Part shown: positions 7,010 to 14,540 of the stretch, piece by piece | How the letters are laid out: every line of letters starts with the position of its first letter | Position numbering within the stretch: position 1 is the stretch's first letter | Assembly: GCA_964581365.1 (NCBI GenBank) | Contig: CAZOOF010000041.1 | Span: forward strand, 1-20,169 | Length of the DNA stretch: 20,169 nucleotides | Direction of reading: 5' to 3' | Source: JAITWN01 sp964581365 | Lineage (GTDB): Bacteria > Pseudomonadota > Gammaproteobacteria > SZUA-140 | Program-made: the position numbers and the translations under genes | The notes under the pieces: generated by a model | Databases searched by the model: none | What the model was told of the DNA's origin: nothing | Seen by the model: only the letters and a program-made list of their open reading frames with translations

Positions 7010-7268
7010 AAACGTATATATCGATGAGTCCCGGACGGCTGGATGCACCCGCGGTAGTCAGGTAGGCCGCGAGCGCGCGGCGGGCGCCGGGATCGGGTAC
7101 GGCATTCAGGGTTTCGCGTGTCTGGCGGTACTGCCGCCAGGAAGCCTCGGAATCGGAACGGCCATCCAGGACCTCCCCCTCGACCACGCGCTCCACGGGC
7201 ATCGCCCGGCGGGCGAACTCTCCCCGTGGCGCATGCCCGTGTCGGTCGTGTATGGCGACGATATCCAT
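7008..7268 (-). CDS. Small hypothetical protein (86 aa)
   Basis: I do not recognise a named family. The 86-residue protein is hydrophilic and has no signal peptide or membrane segment. It contains PVERVVEGEVLDGR in the first half, and a C-terminus RRALAAYLTTAGASSRPGLIDIYV. The combination of an alanine-rich AAY helix and a terminal ID-x-Y-x motif resembles small uncharacterised proteins in other proteobacteria, by memory only. Support for coding: ATG at 7268 with GGGGAG about 11 bases upstream, placement 47 bases after a gene on the same strand, and no competing gene. It may be co-transcribed with the YfaZ-like gene. Its stop overlaps the right arm of the intergenic element at 6964-7009. Confidence 0.55.
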   Translation of the reverse strand: MDIVAIHDRHGHAPRGEFARRAMPVERVVEGEVLDGRSDSEASWRQYRQTRETLNAVPDPGARRALAAYLTTAGASSRPGLIDIYV

Positions 7269-7315
7269 CGACGCGAAAACTCCCCGCCGGCTAGCAGGCC
7301 ATCTACGGTATCAGG

Positions 7316-7900
7316 TCAGAAAGCGAAACGCACGCCAAAGTGCCACCCGCTGTCGACGGTGACATCGCCACGGTTGCGCAGATCCGCGCTGACATCGCGG
7401 TAGCCGACATAAACGAGCGCCTCCGGAACCACCTCATACCCTGCATAGACATTGAAATAGCTGAAGTTTTCCGCTGGAGACGAAGTCACCACATCGGGCG
7501 CGTAGTAACCTTCCGCGCCGGCCACCAGCCTGCGATGCGGCGGAACGGAGTAGCGCAGCTGACCGCCGACGGCAAGCGCGAACATATTGTCGCTGTCGAA
7601 GCGGATGCCGAAAGCCTTCAACCCCACCCCGGCCTCCAGCTCGGGAATGCTGGCGCCGGCTTCGGCGATCAGCTGGGCGCCGAACATGATCAGATAGTCC
7701 CGATCGGTGGTGTAGAGCAGGCCGGCATCCATCTCGCGTCGCGAAAAATTCCCCGCCTTTCCGTCATGCGCCACGTAGCGCAGGAGCGCCGCATCGTCAT
7801 TGAGATTGAGGTCGAGGTCGGCAAGGGCGGGCGTACCGAAGCCCGCGCAGGCGATGAGCGGCAGCAGCAGGGCTGTGCGGCGAATGGCTTGTTGCTTCAT
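7316..7900 (-). CDS. YfaZ-like outer-membrane protein
   Basis: This is a 194-residue predicted outer-membrane beta-barrel of the YfaZ family, whose function is not established. Residues 1 to about 24 form a signal peptide (MKQQAIRRTALLLPLIACAGFGTPALA, cleavage after ALA). The mature protein begins DLDLNLNDDAALLRYVA. Alternating amphipathic strands follow, for example YLIMFGAQLIAEAG, LEAGVGLKAFGIRF, NVYAGYEVVPEALVYVGYRD and WHFGVRFAF. The C-terminal Phe is the usual signal for barrel insertion. I prefer the ATG at 7900 (GGAG ten bases upstream) over a start 14 codons earlier, because it gives a clean signal peptide. Confidence 0.75.
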   Translation of the reverse strand: MKQQAIRRTALLLPLIACAGFGTPALADLDLNLNDDAALLRYVAHDGKAGNFSRREMDAGLLYTTDRDYLIMFGAQLIAEAGASIPELEAGVGLKAFGIRFDSDNMFALAVGGQLRYSVPPHRRLVAGAEGYYAPDVVTSSPAENFSYFNVYAGYEVVPEALVYVGYRDVSADLRNRGDVTVDSGWHFGVRFAF

Positions 7901-7996
7901 GACGATGGATCTCCGAAACCTGAATCCGCCGCAATTTACCATATGCAGCGCGCGGATGCGCTCGCCCGAGGGGCCGGAGCGGAATCCACCCGGGTG

Positions 7997-8707
7997 TCAG
8001 CGCAAGGTGGCCCGGGCGCAGACCCACACCAGCACCCGCTTCGCTCCGGCACGACGCAGGGCCTGCGCAAGCGCAGCGACCGTACTGCCGGTAGTGAGCA
8101 CGTCGTCGACCACCGCCACCGTCGCCGGCGGCGAGCGGCGCACCGAGAAGGCGGCGCGCACATTGGCGCGGCGGGCCGCGGCATCGAGTTCGGTCTGTTC
8201 GGCGGTCGCACGGCAGCGCACACACAGGTCCCAGGCCAGCGGTACGCCGAGCCGGCGCGCAAGGGGACGCGCCAGTTCCAGCGCCTGGTTGTAGCCGCGC
8301 TCGGCGAGACGGCGCCGGTGCAGCGGCACCGGCACGATGGCATCCACCCGCTCGTCGCAGCGCGAGGAAATATCCGCCGCCATCAGTCCGCCCAGCACCC
8401 GCGCCCAGGCCAGATCGCGATGGAATTTCAGTCGCCGGATCATGAAGTCGAGCGGTGGGCGATAGTCGAATACGCTCCAGCCGCGATCCTGCGGCGGTGG
8501 CGAGCGCAGGCAGGCGCCACAGGTCCCGGGAATCGGGATCGGCAGAGCGCAACGCTGGCATGCGCTGCCCTGCCAGGGCAAGTCCGCGCAGCAGCCGCTG
8601 CACAATCCACGCTCGGCGCCGCCGCCCGCGCACAGCAGGCAGATCTCCCGCCCTCTGAGCAGAGACTGCACGCTCTGCAGACAGTCGTTTACAAAATCCA
8701 CGCTCAC
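7997..8707 (-). CDS. comF: ComF family phosphoribosyltransferase-like protein
   Basis: ComF proteins are needed for DNA uptake in competent bacteria, possibly linking single-stranded DNA import to the cytoplasm; the E. coli homologue GntX lies next to bioH. The 236-residue protein has an N-terminal zinc ribbon with cysteine pairs C23/C26, C36/C39, C50/C53 and C63/C66. The phosphoribosyltransferase domain follows, with VPVPLHRRRLAERGYNQALELA near 126-147 and the PRPP-binding loop VAVVDDVLTTGST at 197-209. The start is a GTG at 8707 with no obvious ribosome site; a GTG two codons later is possible. It is divergent from bioB across 109 bases, the usual comF-bio neighbourhood of gammaproteobacteria. 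Confidence 0.93.
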   Translation of the reverse strand: MSVDFVNDCLQSVQSLLRGREICLLCAGGGAERGLCSGCCADLPWQGSACQRCALPIPIPGTCGACLRSPPPQDRGWSVFDYRPPLDFMIRRLKFHRDLAWARVLGGLMAADISSRCDERVDAIVPVPLHRRRLAERGYNQALELARPLARRLGVPLAWDLCVRCRATAEQTELDAAARRANVRAAFSVRRSPPATVAVVDDVLTTGSTVAALAQALRRAGAKRVLVWVCARATLR

Positions 8708-8710
8708 GAG

Positions 8711-8739
8711 TTGACAGCCGCAGCGAGTATTCGCATAGT
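8711..8739 (+). promoter_or_regulatory. Sigma-70 promoter of the bio operon
   Basis: A perfect -35 box TTGACA (8711-8716) is separated by exactly 17 bases from a -10 box CATAGT (8734-8739), which matches TATAAT at four of six positions. Transcription would start near 8746, giving a leader of about 70 bases before bioB. No convincing BirA operator overlaps it. Confidence 0.65.
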
Positions 8740-8816
8740 CCCGGTTGCTTCGAACATAGCCGCGCCGCCTGACGATCCGCCATCGGGGGCGCTCCGAAAA
8801 GAACGAGGAATCAGCG

Positions 8817-9851
8817 ATGAATCAGGAAACCTATGCCCGCATAGACGAGATCACCCGGCGTGTGCTCGATGGCGGTGAAACCAGCACCGAGGAAGGCCGC
8901 TGGCTGATTCGCCTCGATGACGGCTACCTGTCCTGGCTGATGGCGGGCGCAGACCGGCTGCGCCGCCACTTCCGCGGAGAGGAGATCGAAGTGTGCGCGA
9001 TCTCCAACGTACGCTCGGGGAACTGCTCCGAAAACTGCAGCTTCTGCGCCCAGAGCGCCCACTTCAAAACCAGCGCTCCGCGTTACGACTACATTCCCGC
9101 CGAACGCCTCGCCGAACAGGCAAGGCAGGCGCGCGCCTGGGGCGCCAGCGACTTCGGTGTGGTGTCCAAGGGCTGGGGTGTGCGCTCGGACAAGGAGCGC
9201 ACACAGCTTGCCGAGTATTTCCGCACGCTGGCCGAGGACAGCGACATCGGCCGCTGCGCCAGCCTGGGCGTGCTCGACGCGAGAAGCGCGCGCGAGCTGA
9301 AGGCCATGGGCATGGAGAACTACCACCACAATCTGGAGACCGCCGAGAGTTTCTTCCACAAGGTCTGCACGACGCACACCTACCAGGAGAACATCGACAC
9401 TGTGCGTCATGCGATGGAAGCCGGACTGCGCGTGTGCTCGGGCGGCATTCTCGGCATGGGTGAGAGCCTGGATCAGCGCATCGAACTCGCACTCTCCCTG
9501 CGCGAACTCGGCGTGGAGTCGGTGCCGCTCAATTTCCTGTCACCGCAGGACGGCACACCCTTCGGCAACCTCGAACCGATGTCACCGCGCGAGATCCTCA
9601 AGTGCATCGCAGTCTTCCGCTATATGCTGCCGCGCGCGGAAATTCGCATTGCCGGTGGACGCCAGTTCCTCCGCGACCTGCAGGCGATGATCTTCATGGC
9701 CGGCGCCTCGGGCGTGATGATCGGCGACTATCTGACGACCAAAGGACGCCAGGTCGAGGACGATCTGCAGATGCTGCGCGATCTGGGCGTCAGCGCGCGC
9801 GGCGACACCCAGCACCGCCGCGCCGCAAGCGCGGCGCCGGCGAGCGCATGA
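8817..9851 (+). CDS. bioB: Biotin synthase
   Basis: BioB is a radical SAM enzyme that inserts sulfur into dethiobiotin, the last step of biotin synthesis. The 344-residue length matches E. coli (346). The radical SAM cluster motif CSENCSFC has cysteines at 70, 74 and 77. Further conserved segments include SKGWG, GRCASLGVL, MENYHHNLETA, VCTTHTYQENIDTV, GLRVCSGGILGMGES, FLSPQDGTPF and RIAGGR; the cysteines and arginine in these supply the second [2Fe-2S] cluster ligands in the family. The ATG at 8817 is preceded by GAGGAA (8805-8810). Its stop overlaps the bioF start (ATGA). It is the first gene of a five-gene operon. Confidence 0.97.
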   Translation: MNQETYARIDEITRRVLDGGETSTEEGRWLIRLDDGYLSWLMAGADRLRRHFRGEEIEVCAISNVRSGNCSENCSFCAQSAHFKTSAPRYDYIPAERLAEQARQARAWGASDFGVVSKGWGVRSDKERTQLAEYFRTLAEDSDIGRCASLGVLDARSARELKAMGMENYHHNLETAESFFHKVCTTHTYQENIDTVRHAMEAGLRVCSGGILGMGESLDQRIELALSLRELGVESVPLNFLSPQDGTPFGNLEPMSPREILKCIAVFRYMLPRAEIRIAGGRQFLRDLQAMIFMAGASGVMIGDYLTTKGRQVEDDLQMLRDLGVSARGDTQHRRAASAAPASA

Positions 9852-11029
9852 GGGATCTGCGCGCCAGACTGGAGCGGCAGCGCGATCAGGGTCTCTACCG
9901 CCAACGGCTGTGCATCGAGGGACCGCAGGGCGTAGAACTCCTGCGCGACGGACAGCGCCTGCTGTCCTTCTGCAGTAACGACTACCTGGGGCTCGCGAAC
10001 GATCCCCGCGTCGTCGAAGCCATGAGAGAAGGAGCCGCGCGCATGGGCGCGGGGAGCGGCGCCTCGCATCTCGTCTGCGGACACAGCGCCGCGCACCATG
10101 AACTGGAAGAAGCGCTCGCGGCATGGACGGGACGCGAGCGCGCACTGCTGTTCTCCACCGGATATATGGCCAATCTCGGCGTGCTGAGCGCGCTGGCCGC
10201 GCGCGGCGACCGGATCTACGCCGACCGGCTGGATCACGCCTCGCTGCTCGACGGCGCAAAGCTGTCGGGCGCCCAGCTCCGCCGCTATCCCCATGGGGAC
10301 ACGGCGTCGCTCACCGAGTGGCTCGATCGATCCGAACCGGGCGAGCGCTTCATCGTCACCGATGGTGTATTCAGCATGGATGGTGATCTTGCGCCGCTCG
10401 ACCGCCTCGCCGCGCTTGCTGCACGGCATGCCGCATGGCTGGTGGTCGACGATGCCCACGGACTCGGCGTCATCGGCCCGGACGGCCTGGGCACTGCGGG
10501 ATATTATGGGCTGGGATCCGAGGAGGTACCGATACTGATCGGCACTCTGGGCAAGGCCTTCGGCACTTTCGGCGCCTTCGTCGCCGGCAGCGCCGAGCTG
10601 ATCGAAACCCTGATCCAGTTCGCGCGCAGCTATATCTACACCACCGCCCTGCCGCCGGCGGTGGCATGCGCGACGCTCGAGGCGCTGCGCATCGCGCGCG
10701 AAGAAACCTGGCGACGCGAACACCTGCGTTCGCTCTGCTTGCGGCTGCGCGCAGGTCTCGAGCGCATCGACATGCAACCGCATCCGGCCGACACCGATGC
10801 GGCAACGCCGGTAACGCCGATCATCGCGCTCATAACCGGAAGCTCGGACAAGGCGATGAAGCTCAGCAACGCATTGGCGCAGCGCGGCATCCTGGTGACC
10901 GCGATCCGGCCCCCGACAGTGCCCGCCGAAACGGCGCGGCTGCGCATCACGCTGTCGGCGGCACATGAGGAAAGGCACGTCGATCGACTGCTCGAAGCGC
11001 TCGCGGAAGCAAGCAATGATCTCGACTGA
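9848..11029 (+). CDS. bioF: 8-amino-7-oxononanoate synthase
   Basis: BioF is a PLP-dependent alpha-oxoamine synthase that condenses pimeloyl-ACP with L-alanine to form 8-amino-7-oxononanoate. The protein is 393 residues. Conserved features are FCSNDYLGLANDPRV, GSGASHLVCGH, LDHASLLDGA, VTDGVFSMDGDLAPL, VDDAHGLGVIG and the PLP loop GTLGKAFG. The lysine of that loop is residue 236, the same number as in the E. coli enzyme. The ATG at 9848 overlaps the bioB stop (ATGA at 9848-9851), implying coupled translation. The reading frame stays open well upstream, but that stretch lies inside bioB and is not BioF-like. Confidence 0.96.
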   Translation: MRDLRARLERQRDQGLYRQRLCIEGPQGVELLRDGQRLLSFCSNDYLGLANDPRVVEAMREGAARMGAGSGASHLVCGHSAAHHELEEALAAWTGRERALLFSTGYMANLGVLSALAARGDRIYADRLDHASLLDGAKLSGAQLRRYPHGDTASLTEWLDRSEPGERFIVTDGVFSMDGDLAPLDRLAALAARHAAWLVVDDAHGLGVIGPDGLGTAGYYGLGSEEVPILIGTLGKAFGTFGAFVAGSAELIETLIQFARSYIYTTALPPAVACATLEALRIAREETWRREHLRSLCLRLRAGLERIDMQPHPADTDAATPVTPIIALITGSSDKAMKLSNALAQRGILVTAIRPPTVPAETARLRITLSAAHEERHVDRLLEALAEASNDLD

Positions 11030-11771
11030 ATCCGCAGGCATGGTTTTCCTGCATGGCTGGGGCCTGCACAGCGGCGTGTGGAGCGGAACCATCGCGACGC
11101 TGAGCGCCGGTCCGGAGGGCATCAAGCGGCGCATCCTCGCCATCGATCTGCCGGGCCACGGCCATGCCGCGCCGCTCGCCGGCGACTACACCCTGCAGGC
11201 ACAGGCCACCGAGGTGGCGCGCGCCCTGCCGGCGGAGCGATCGGTCCTCGTCGGCTGGTCGCTCGGGGGACTGACAGCGCTGCAGCTCGCACTCGACTTT
11301 CCGGATCGGGTGGCACGGCTGGTACTGGTGGGCAGCTCACCCCAGTTCGTCGCGGACGAAAACTGGCCACACGCCATGGTTTCAGCGACTCTGGAAGAAT
11401 TCTCGGCCCGGCTGATCGCCGACCACGCCGGAACTATCCGCCGTTTTCTCGCGCTGCAGGTGCTGGGCAGCGAGCATGGCAAGGAGACGCTGGCCCGCCT
11501 CAAGGAAGAGCTCGGCGCGGCGCCGCCGCCCAATCCGGGCGCGCTGGCCGGCGGGCTGCGCATTCTGCAGCGCAGTTCACTGGTAGCGCGGCTCGCGGAC
11601 CTCGAGGTACCGCTCACCGCGATCCATGGCGAACGCGACACCCTGGCACCGCTCGCCGCAGCACAGGCGATGGTCGCCCTAGTGCCGGACGCCGAACTGC
11701 GGATCATCGCGGGCGCAGGCCATGCACCCTTCCTGTCTCATCCCGCGCAGTTCATCGAGGCGCTCGCATGA
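11016..11771 (+). CDS. bioH: Pimeloyl-[acyl-carrier protein] methyl ester esterase
   Basis: BioH removes the methyl group from pimeloyl-ACP methyl ester, ending the chain-building stage that BioC starts. It is a 251-residue alpha/beta hydrolase beginning VFLHGWGLHSGVW. The catalytic triad is Ser82 in GWSLGG, Asp208 in HGERDTLAP and His236 in GAGHAPFLSHP, nearly identical in position to the E. coli triad (82, 207, 235). The ATG at 11016 overlaps the end of bioF by 14 bases. An ATG 17 codons earlier is in frame but would add a non-conserved extension inside bioF. Confidence 0.95.
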   Translation: MISTESAGMVFLHGWGLHSGVWSGTIATLSAGPEGIKRRILAIDLPGHGHAAPLAGDYTLQAQATEVARALPAERSVLVGWSLGGLTALQLALDFPDRVARLVLVGSSPQFVADENWPHAMVSATLEEFSARLIADHAGTIRRFLALQVLGSEHGKETLARLKEELGAAPPPNPGALAGGLRILQRSSLVARLADLEVPLTAIHGERDTLAPLAAAQAMVALVPDAELRIIAGAGHAPFLSHPAQFIEALA

Positions 11772-12688
11772 ACGGACATCCTGATCAGGGACTGGACCCG
11801 GCACACCGCCTCGACAAGCGGCAGGTGCGCGCCTCCTTCGATCGCGCCGCGACCAGCTATGAATCGGTCGCCGTGCTGCAGCGTGAAGTCGGTCAGCGCC
11901 TGCTCGAGCGGCTGGATCTGGTGCGCATCTCACCGCGCACCATCCTCGACGCCGGCGCCGGCACCGGTGAGCTCGGCCTGCAGCTGGCAAGACGCTATGC
12001 CGGCGCCCACACCGTCCTGCTCGATCTCGCCCCCGCCATGCTCGCGCAGGCCCGGCGCCGCGGCTCACTGCTCGAACGCTGGCGGCTGCGCCGCTCCTTC
12101 GTCTGCGGCGATGCCGAGCGCCTGCCGCTCGCGACGGCAAGCGTCGATCTGATCGTCTCCAGCCTGATGCTGCAATGGTGCAACGATCTGGATGCGGCGC
12201 TGCGCGAATTCCGCCGAGTGCTGCGTCCGGGAGGCCTGCTGATGTTCACCACCTTTGGTCCCGACACGCTGCACGAACTGCGTTCGGCCTGGAGGACGGT
12301 CGATTCGCAGGTGCATGTGAACGCTTTCATCGACATGCACGACATCGGCGATGGTCTGTTGCGCGCCGGCTTCGCAGACCCGGTGATGGATCGCGAGGAC
12401 ATCATGCTGACCTATGAGGACGCGCGCAGCCTGATGCGCGAACTGAAATTGCTGGGCGCGCACAATGTCGCCGGCGGCCGGCCACGCGGATTGACCGGTC
12501 GCGGCCGCCTGGCAGGCATGCTGGCGGCATATGAGCGCTTCCGCCGCGCCGACGGTCGCCTGCCGGCAAGCTACGAAGTGGTGCACGGGCACTGCTGGGC
12601 CGGGGACGCGCACAGCGCCAAACGCGCGCCGCACGGGGAAGTGCATGTACCGATTTCCCGCATCGCCCGCCCGGGAGACAGCGCTTGA
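11768..12688 (+). CDS. bioC: Malonyl-[acyl-carrier protein] O-methyltransferase
   Basis: BioC uses SAM to methylate malonyl-ACP, disguising it so that the fatty acid enzymes can elongate it to pimeloyl-ACP methyl ester. The 306-residue protein starts with the family pattern DKRQVRASFDRAATSYES. The SAM-binding motif I is LDAGAGTGELG near residues 60-70; later motifs are VCGDAERLPLATASVDLIVSSLMLQWCND and FRRVLRPGGLLMFTTFGPDTLHELR. The protein is longer than the E. coli enzyme (251), with a C-terminal region like those of Pseudomonas-type BioC. The ATG at 11768 overlaps the bioH stop (ATGA). Confidence 0.95.
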   Translation: MNGHPDQGLDPAHRLDKRQVRASFDRAATSYESVAVLQREVGQRLLERLDLVRISPRTILDAGAGTGELGLQLARRYAGAHTVLLDLAPAMLAQARRRGSLLERWRLRRSFVCGDAERLPLATASVDLIVSSLMLQWCNDLDAALREFRRVLRPGGLLMFTTFGPDTLHELRSAWRTVDSQVHVNAFIDMHDIGDGLLRAGFADPVMDREDIMLTYEDARSLMRELKLLGAHNVAGGRPRGLTGRGRLAGMLAAYERFRRADGRLPASYEVVHGHCWAGDAHSAKRAPHGEVHVPISRIARPGDSA

Positions 12689-13377
12689 TTCGCGGCGTGT
12701 TCGTCACCGGCACCGACACCGGCGTCGGCAAGACCTGGGTCGCCGCCGGCCTGCTGGCCGCGCTGCGCGCCCGCGGCATGCGTGCCTGCGGCATGAAGCC
12801 GGTCGCATCCGGCTGTCTGGAAACTCCTCATGGATCGCGCAACGACGATGCGGTCCGCCTGCTGGCGGAAAGCGCCGACCGCGCGCTGCCCTACGAACGG
12901 ATCAACCCTTACGCGTTCGCGCCCGCAGCATCGCCGCATCTGGCGGCACAGGGGGCCGGGCAACAGATCGACATTGCGCGCCTGCGCGCCGATCTGCTCT
13001 GGCTCGCGGACCGATGCGAGTACGTGGTAGTGGAAGGCGCTGGTGGCTGGCACACGCCGCTCAGCGAAGAGGAAACGATAGCGGAACTCGCCCGTGCCCT
13101 GGGTTTGCCGGTGGTGCTGGTAGTCGGCATGCGTCTCGGCTGTCTCAATCACGCCCTGCTCAGCAGCCGCGCAATTGAGGGATCCGGACTCCCCTTTGCC
13201 GGCTGGGTAGCCAGTCTGATCGATCCCGACATGGAACTGATCGAACAGAACATCGACACCCTGCGCCGCCGCATCACGGCACCACTGCTCGGAATCATAC
13301 CTGGCCTGCCGGCATGCGATGCCGGCACGATCGGCCGCTGCCTGGATACCGGCCCGCTGACCGCAGGTTGCCGCTGA
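12685..13377 (+). CDS. bioD: ATP-dependent dethiobiotin synthetase
   Basis: BioD closes the ureido ring of dethiobiotin from 7,8-diaminononanoate, CO2 and ATP. The 230-residue protein starts IRGVFVTGTDTGVGKT, with the P-loop at residues 9-17. GMKPVASGC follows with Lys38, then the acidic segment VVEGAGGWHTPL near 114-125. The family length is about 225. The start is a TTG at 12685 that overlaps the bioC stop (TTGA), supported by GGGAG at 12672-12676. No ATG is placed well for the conserved N-terminus, so the rare start seems real. It is the last gene of the operon, 24 bases before a hairpin terminator. Confidence 0.95.
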   Translation: MIRGVFVTGTDTGVGKTWVAAGLLAALRARGMRACGMKPVASGCLETPHGSRNDDAVRLLAESADRALPYERINPYAFAPAASPHLAAQGAGQQIDIARLRADLLWLADRCEYVVVEGAGGWHTPLSEEETIAELARALGLPVVLVVGMRLGCLNHALLSSRAIEGSGLPFAGWVASLIDPDMELIEQNIDTLRRRITAPLLGIIPGLPACDAGTIGRCLDTGPLTAGCR

Positions 13378-13401
13378 TTCGGCCGCAGCCGCCCTGAATG
13401 C

Positions 13402-13441
13402 AAAAAAGCCGGAACCACCATTGGTGGTGTCCGGCCTTTAT
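13402..13441. terminator. Bidirectional terminator between bioD and rpoH
   Basis: GCCGGA (13408-13413) pairs with TCCGGC (13430-13435), and inside them CCACCA (13415-13420) pairs with TGGTGG (13422-13427). Six A bases precede the stem, which become a T6 tract for the minus-strand rpoH transcript. On the plus strand the stem is followed only by CTTTAT, weaker but usable for the bio operon. Confidence 0.85.
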
Positions 13442-13481
13442 CTCATGCTCGTTCTGCAGCTGATTCCGCTGCGTCCCTGCC

Positions 13482-14333
13482 TCAGGCTTCCAAGGTCGCC
13501 CGGATCTTGCGGAAAGCGTTCTTTTCCAGCTGACGGATGCGCTCCGCAGACACCTGATACTTGTCGGCGAGATCCTGCAGCGTCTTCTTGTCCTCGGACA
13601 GCCAGCGCTCGCGGACGATGTCGCGGCTGCGCTCATCCAGATCGCGCAGCGCTTCGTGCAGCCGATCCTCTTCGTGAGCATCCCAGTCACTCTGCTCGAG
13701 TTGGGCACCCGGATCGAGCCGGCTGTCCTGCAGCCAGGCGGCCGGAGCCATGGCACGATCATCGTCGTCGCGCTCGACGGTCGGATCAAAGGACGCATCG
13801 TAGCCACTGATGCGGCTTTCCATCTCCAGCACATCTTCGGGGCGCACACCGAGGTCGCGCGCGACGTTATCGACTTCTTCACGCCCGAACCAGCCCAGGC
13901 GCTTCTTGGCGCTGCGCAGGTTGAAAAACAGCTTGCGCTGGGCCTTGGTGGTGGCGACCTTGACGATGCGCCAGTTGCGCAGGATGAACTCGTGAATCTC
14001 GGCGCGGATCCAGTGCACCGCATAGGACACCAGGCGCACGTTCATATCGGGATCGAAGCGCTTGACGGCCTTCATCAGACCGATATTGCCCTCCTGGATC
14101 AGATCAGCCTGGGCCAGACCATAGCCGCTGTAGCCCCGGGCGATATGCACCACGAAGCGAAGATTCGACAGCACCAGCTGCCGCGCGGCATCGAGGTCAT
14201 TTTCGTTGCGGTATTTCAGCGCGAGCCGCCGTTCTTCTTCCGCGCTCAGGACGGGAATCAGACTGACGCTCTGGATATATGCTTCCAGACTGCCGCTGTG
14301 CAGTACCGGAATCATGTCTGTGCCTTTGGTCAT
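13482..14333 (-). CDS. rpoH: RNA polymerase heat-shock sigma factor sigma-32
   Basis: RpoH directs RNA polymerase to heat-shock promoters. With the start at 14333 the protein is 283 residues, one less than E. coli. Region 2 contains LRFVVHIARGYSGYGLAQADLIQEGNIGLMKAVKRFDP and LVSYAVHWIRAEIHEFILRNWRIVKVATTKAQ. The RpoH box QRKLFFNLR at 132-140 separates it from other sigma-70 types. Region 4 ends with VSAERIRQLEKNAFRKIRATLEA. The ATG at 14333 has a strong AGAGGGG upstream. In-frame ATGs at 14354 and 14414 would add 7 or 27 residues not seen in the family. It lies downstream of ftsX but with its own 207-base leader region, which carries a sigma-E-like promoter. Confidence 0.96.
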   Translation of the reverse strand: MTKGTDMIPVLHSGSLEAYIQSVSLIPVLSAEEERRLALKYRNENDLDAARQLVLSNLRFVVHIARGYSGYGLAQADLIQEGNIGLMKAVKRFDPDMNVRLVSYAVHWIRAEIHEFILRNWRIVKVATTKAQRKLFFNLRSAKKRLGWFGREEVDNVARDLGVRPEDVLEMESRISGYDASFDPTVERDDDDRAMAPAAWLQDSRLDPGAQLEQSDWDAHEEDRLHEALRDLDERSRDIVRERWLSEDKKTLQDLADKYQVSAERIRQLEKNAFRKIRATLEA

Positions 14334-14387
14334 CTTTCCCCTCTTCTGAGACATTCCATTGAATTCAAGGACTTCATGCCCAATAAC

Positions 14388-14414
14388 ATTATCGGCAGCG
14401 ACTGGCCGCGTCAA
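14388..14414 (-). promoter_or_regulatory. Possible sigma-70 promoter of rpoH
   Basis: On the minus strand TTGACG (14414-14409) is followed after 15 bases by GATAAT (14393-14388). Each box matches five of six consensus positions, but the 15-base spacing is shorter than ideal. Start of transcription would be near 14381, about 50 bases before the ATG. Confidence 0.4.
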
Positions 14415-14485
14415 ACGACCCGTTTCACGATATTACTGGCCGGACCGCCCTCAACCCGCCTGATCTCGCCGATCTTCATACACTA

Positions 14486-14512
14486 ATAGACCGGCAGAGC
14501 GGAGATATGTTC
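14486..14512 (-). promoter_or_regulatory. Candidate sigma-E (RpoE) promoter of rpoH
   Basis: On the minus strand GAACAT (14512-14507) is followed, after exactly 16 bases, by TCTAT (14490-14486). The RpoE consensus is GAACTT-N16-TCTGA/TCTAA, so the match is five of six and four of five with correct spacing. E. coli rpoH is known to have an RpoE promoter of this form. The leader would be about 145 bases. Confidence 0.6.
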
Positions 14513-14540
14513 CCCACCGTATGCCCTGCCGCTTACGCGG

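Noticed and set aside
8687..8717. Possible BirA operator: GTTTACAA (8687) and GTTGACAG (8710)
   Set aside because: Both resemble the right half-site but are in direct, not inverted, orientation, and the second is simply the -35 box.
14524..14537. Terminator after ftsX (ACCGC-GTAA-GCGGC on the minus strand)
   Set aside because: Stem is only about five bases and no T-run follows; transcription probably can continue into rpoH.
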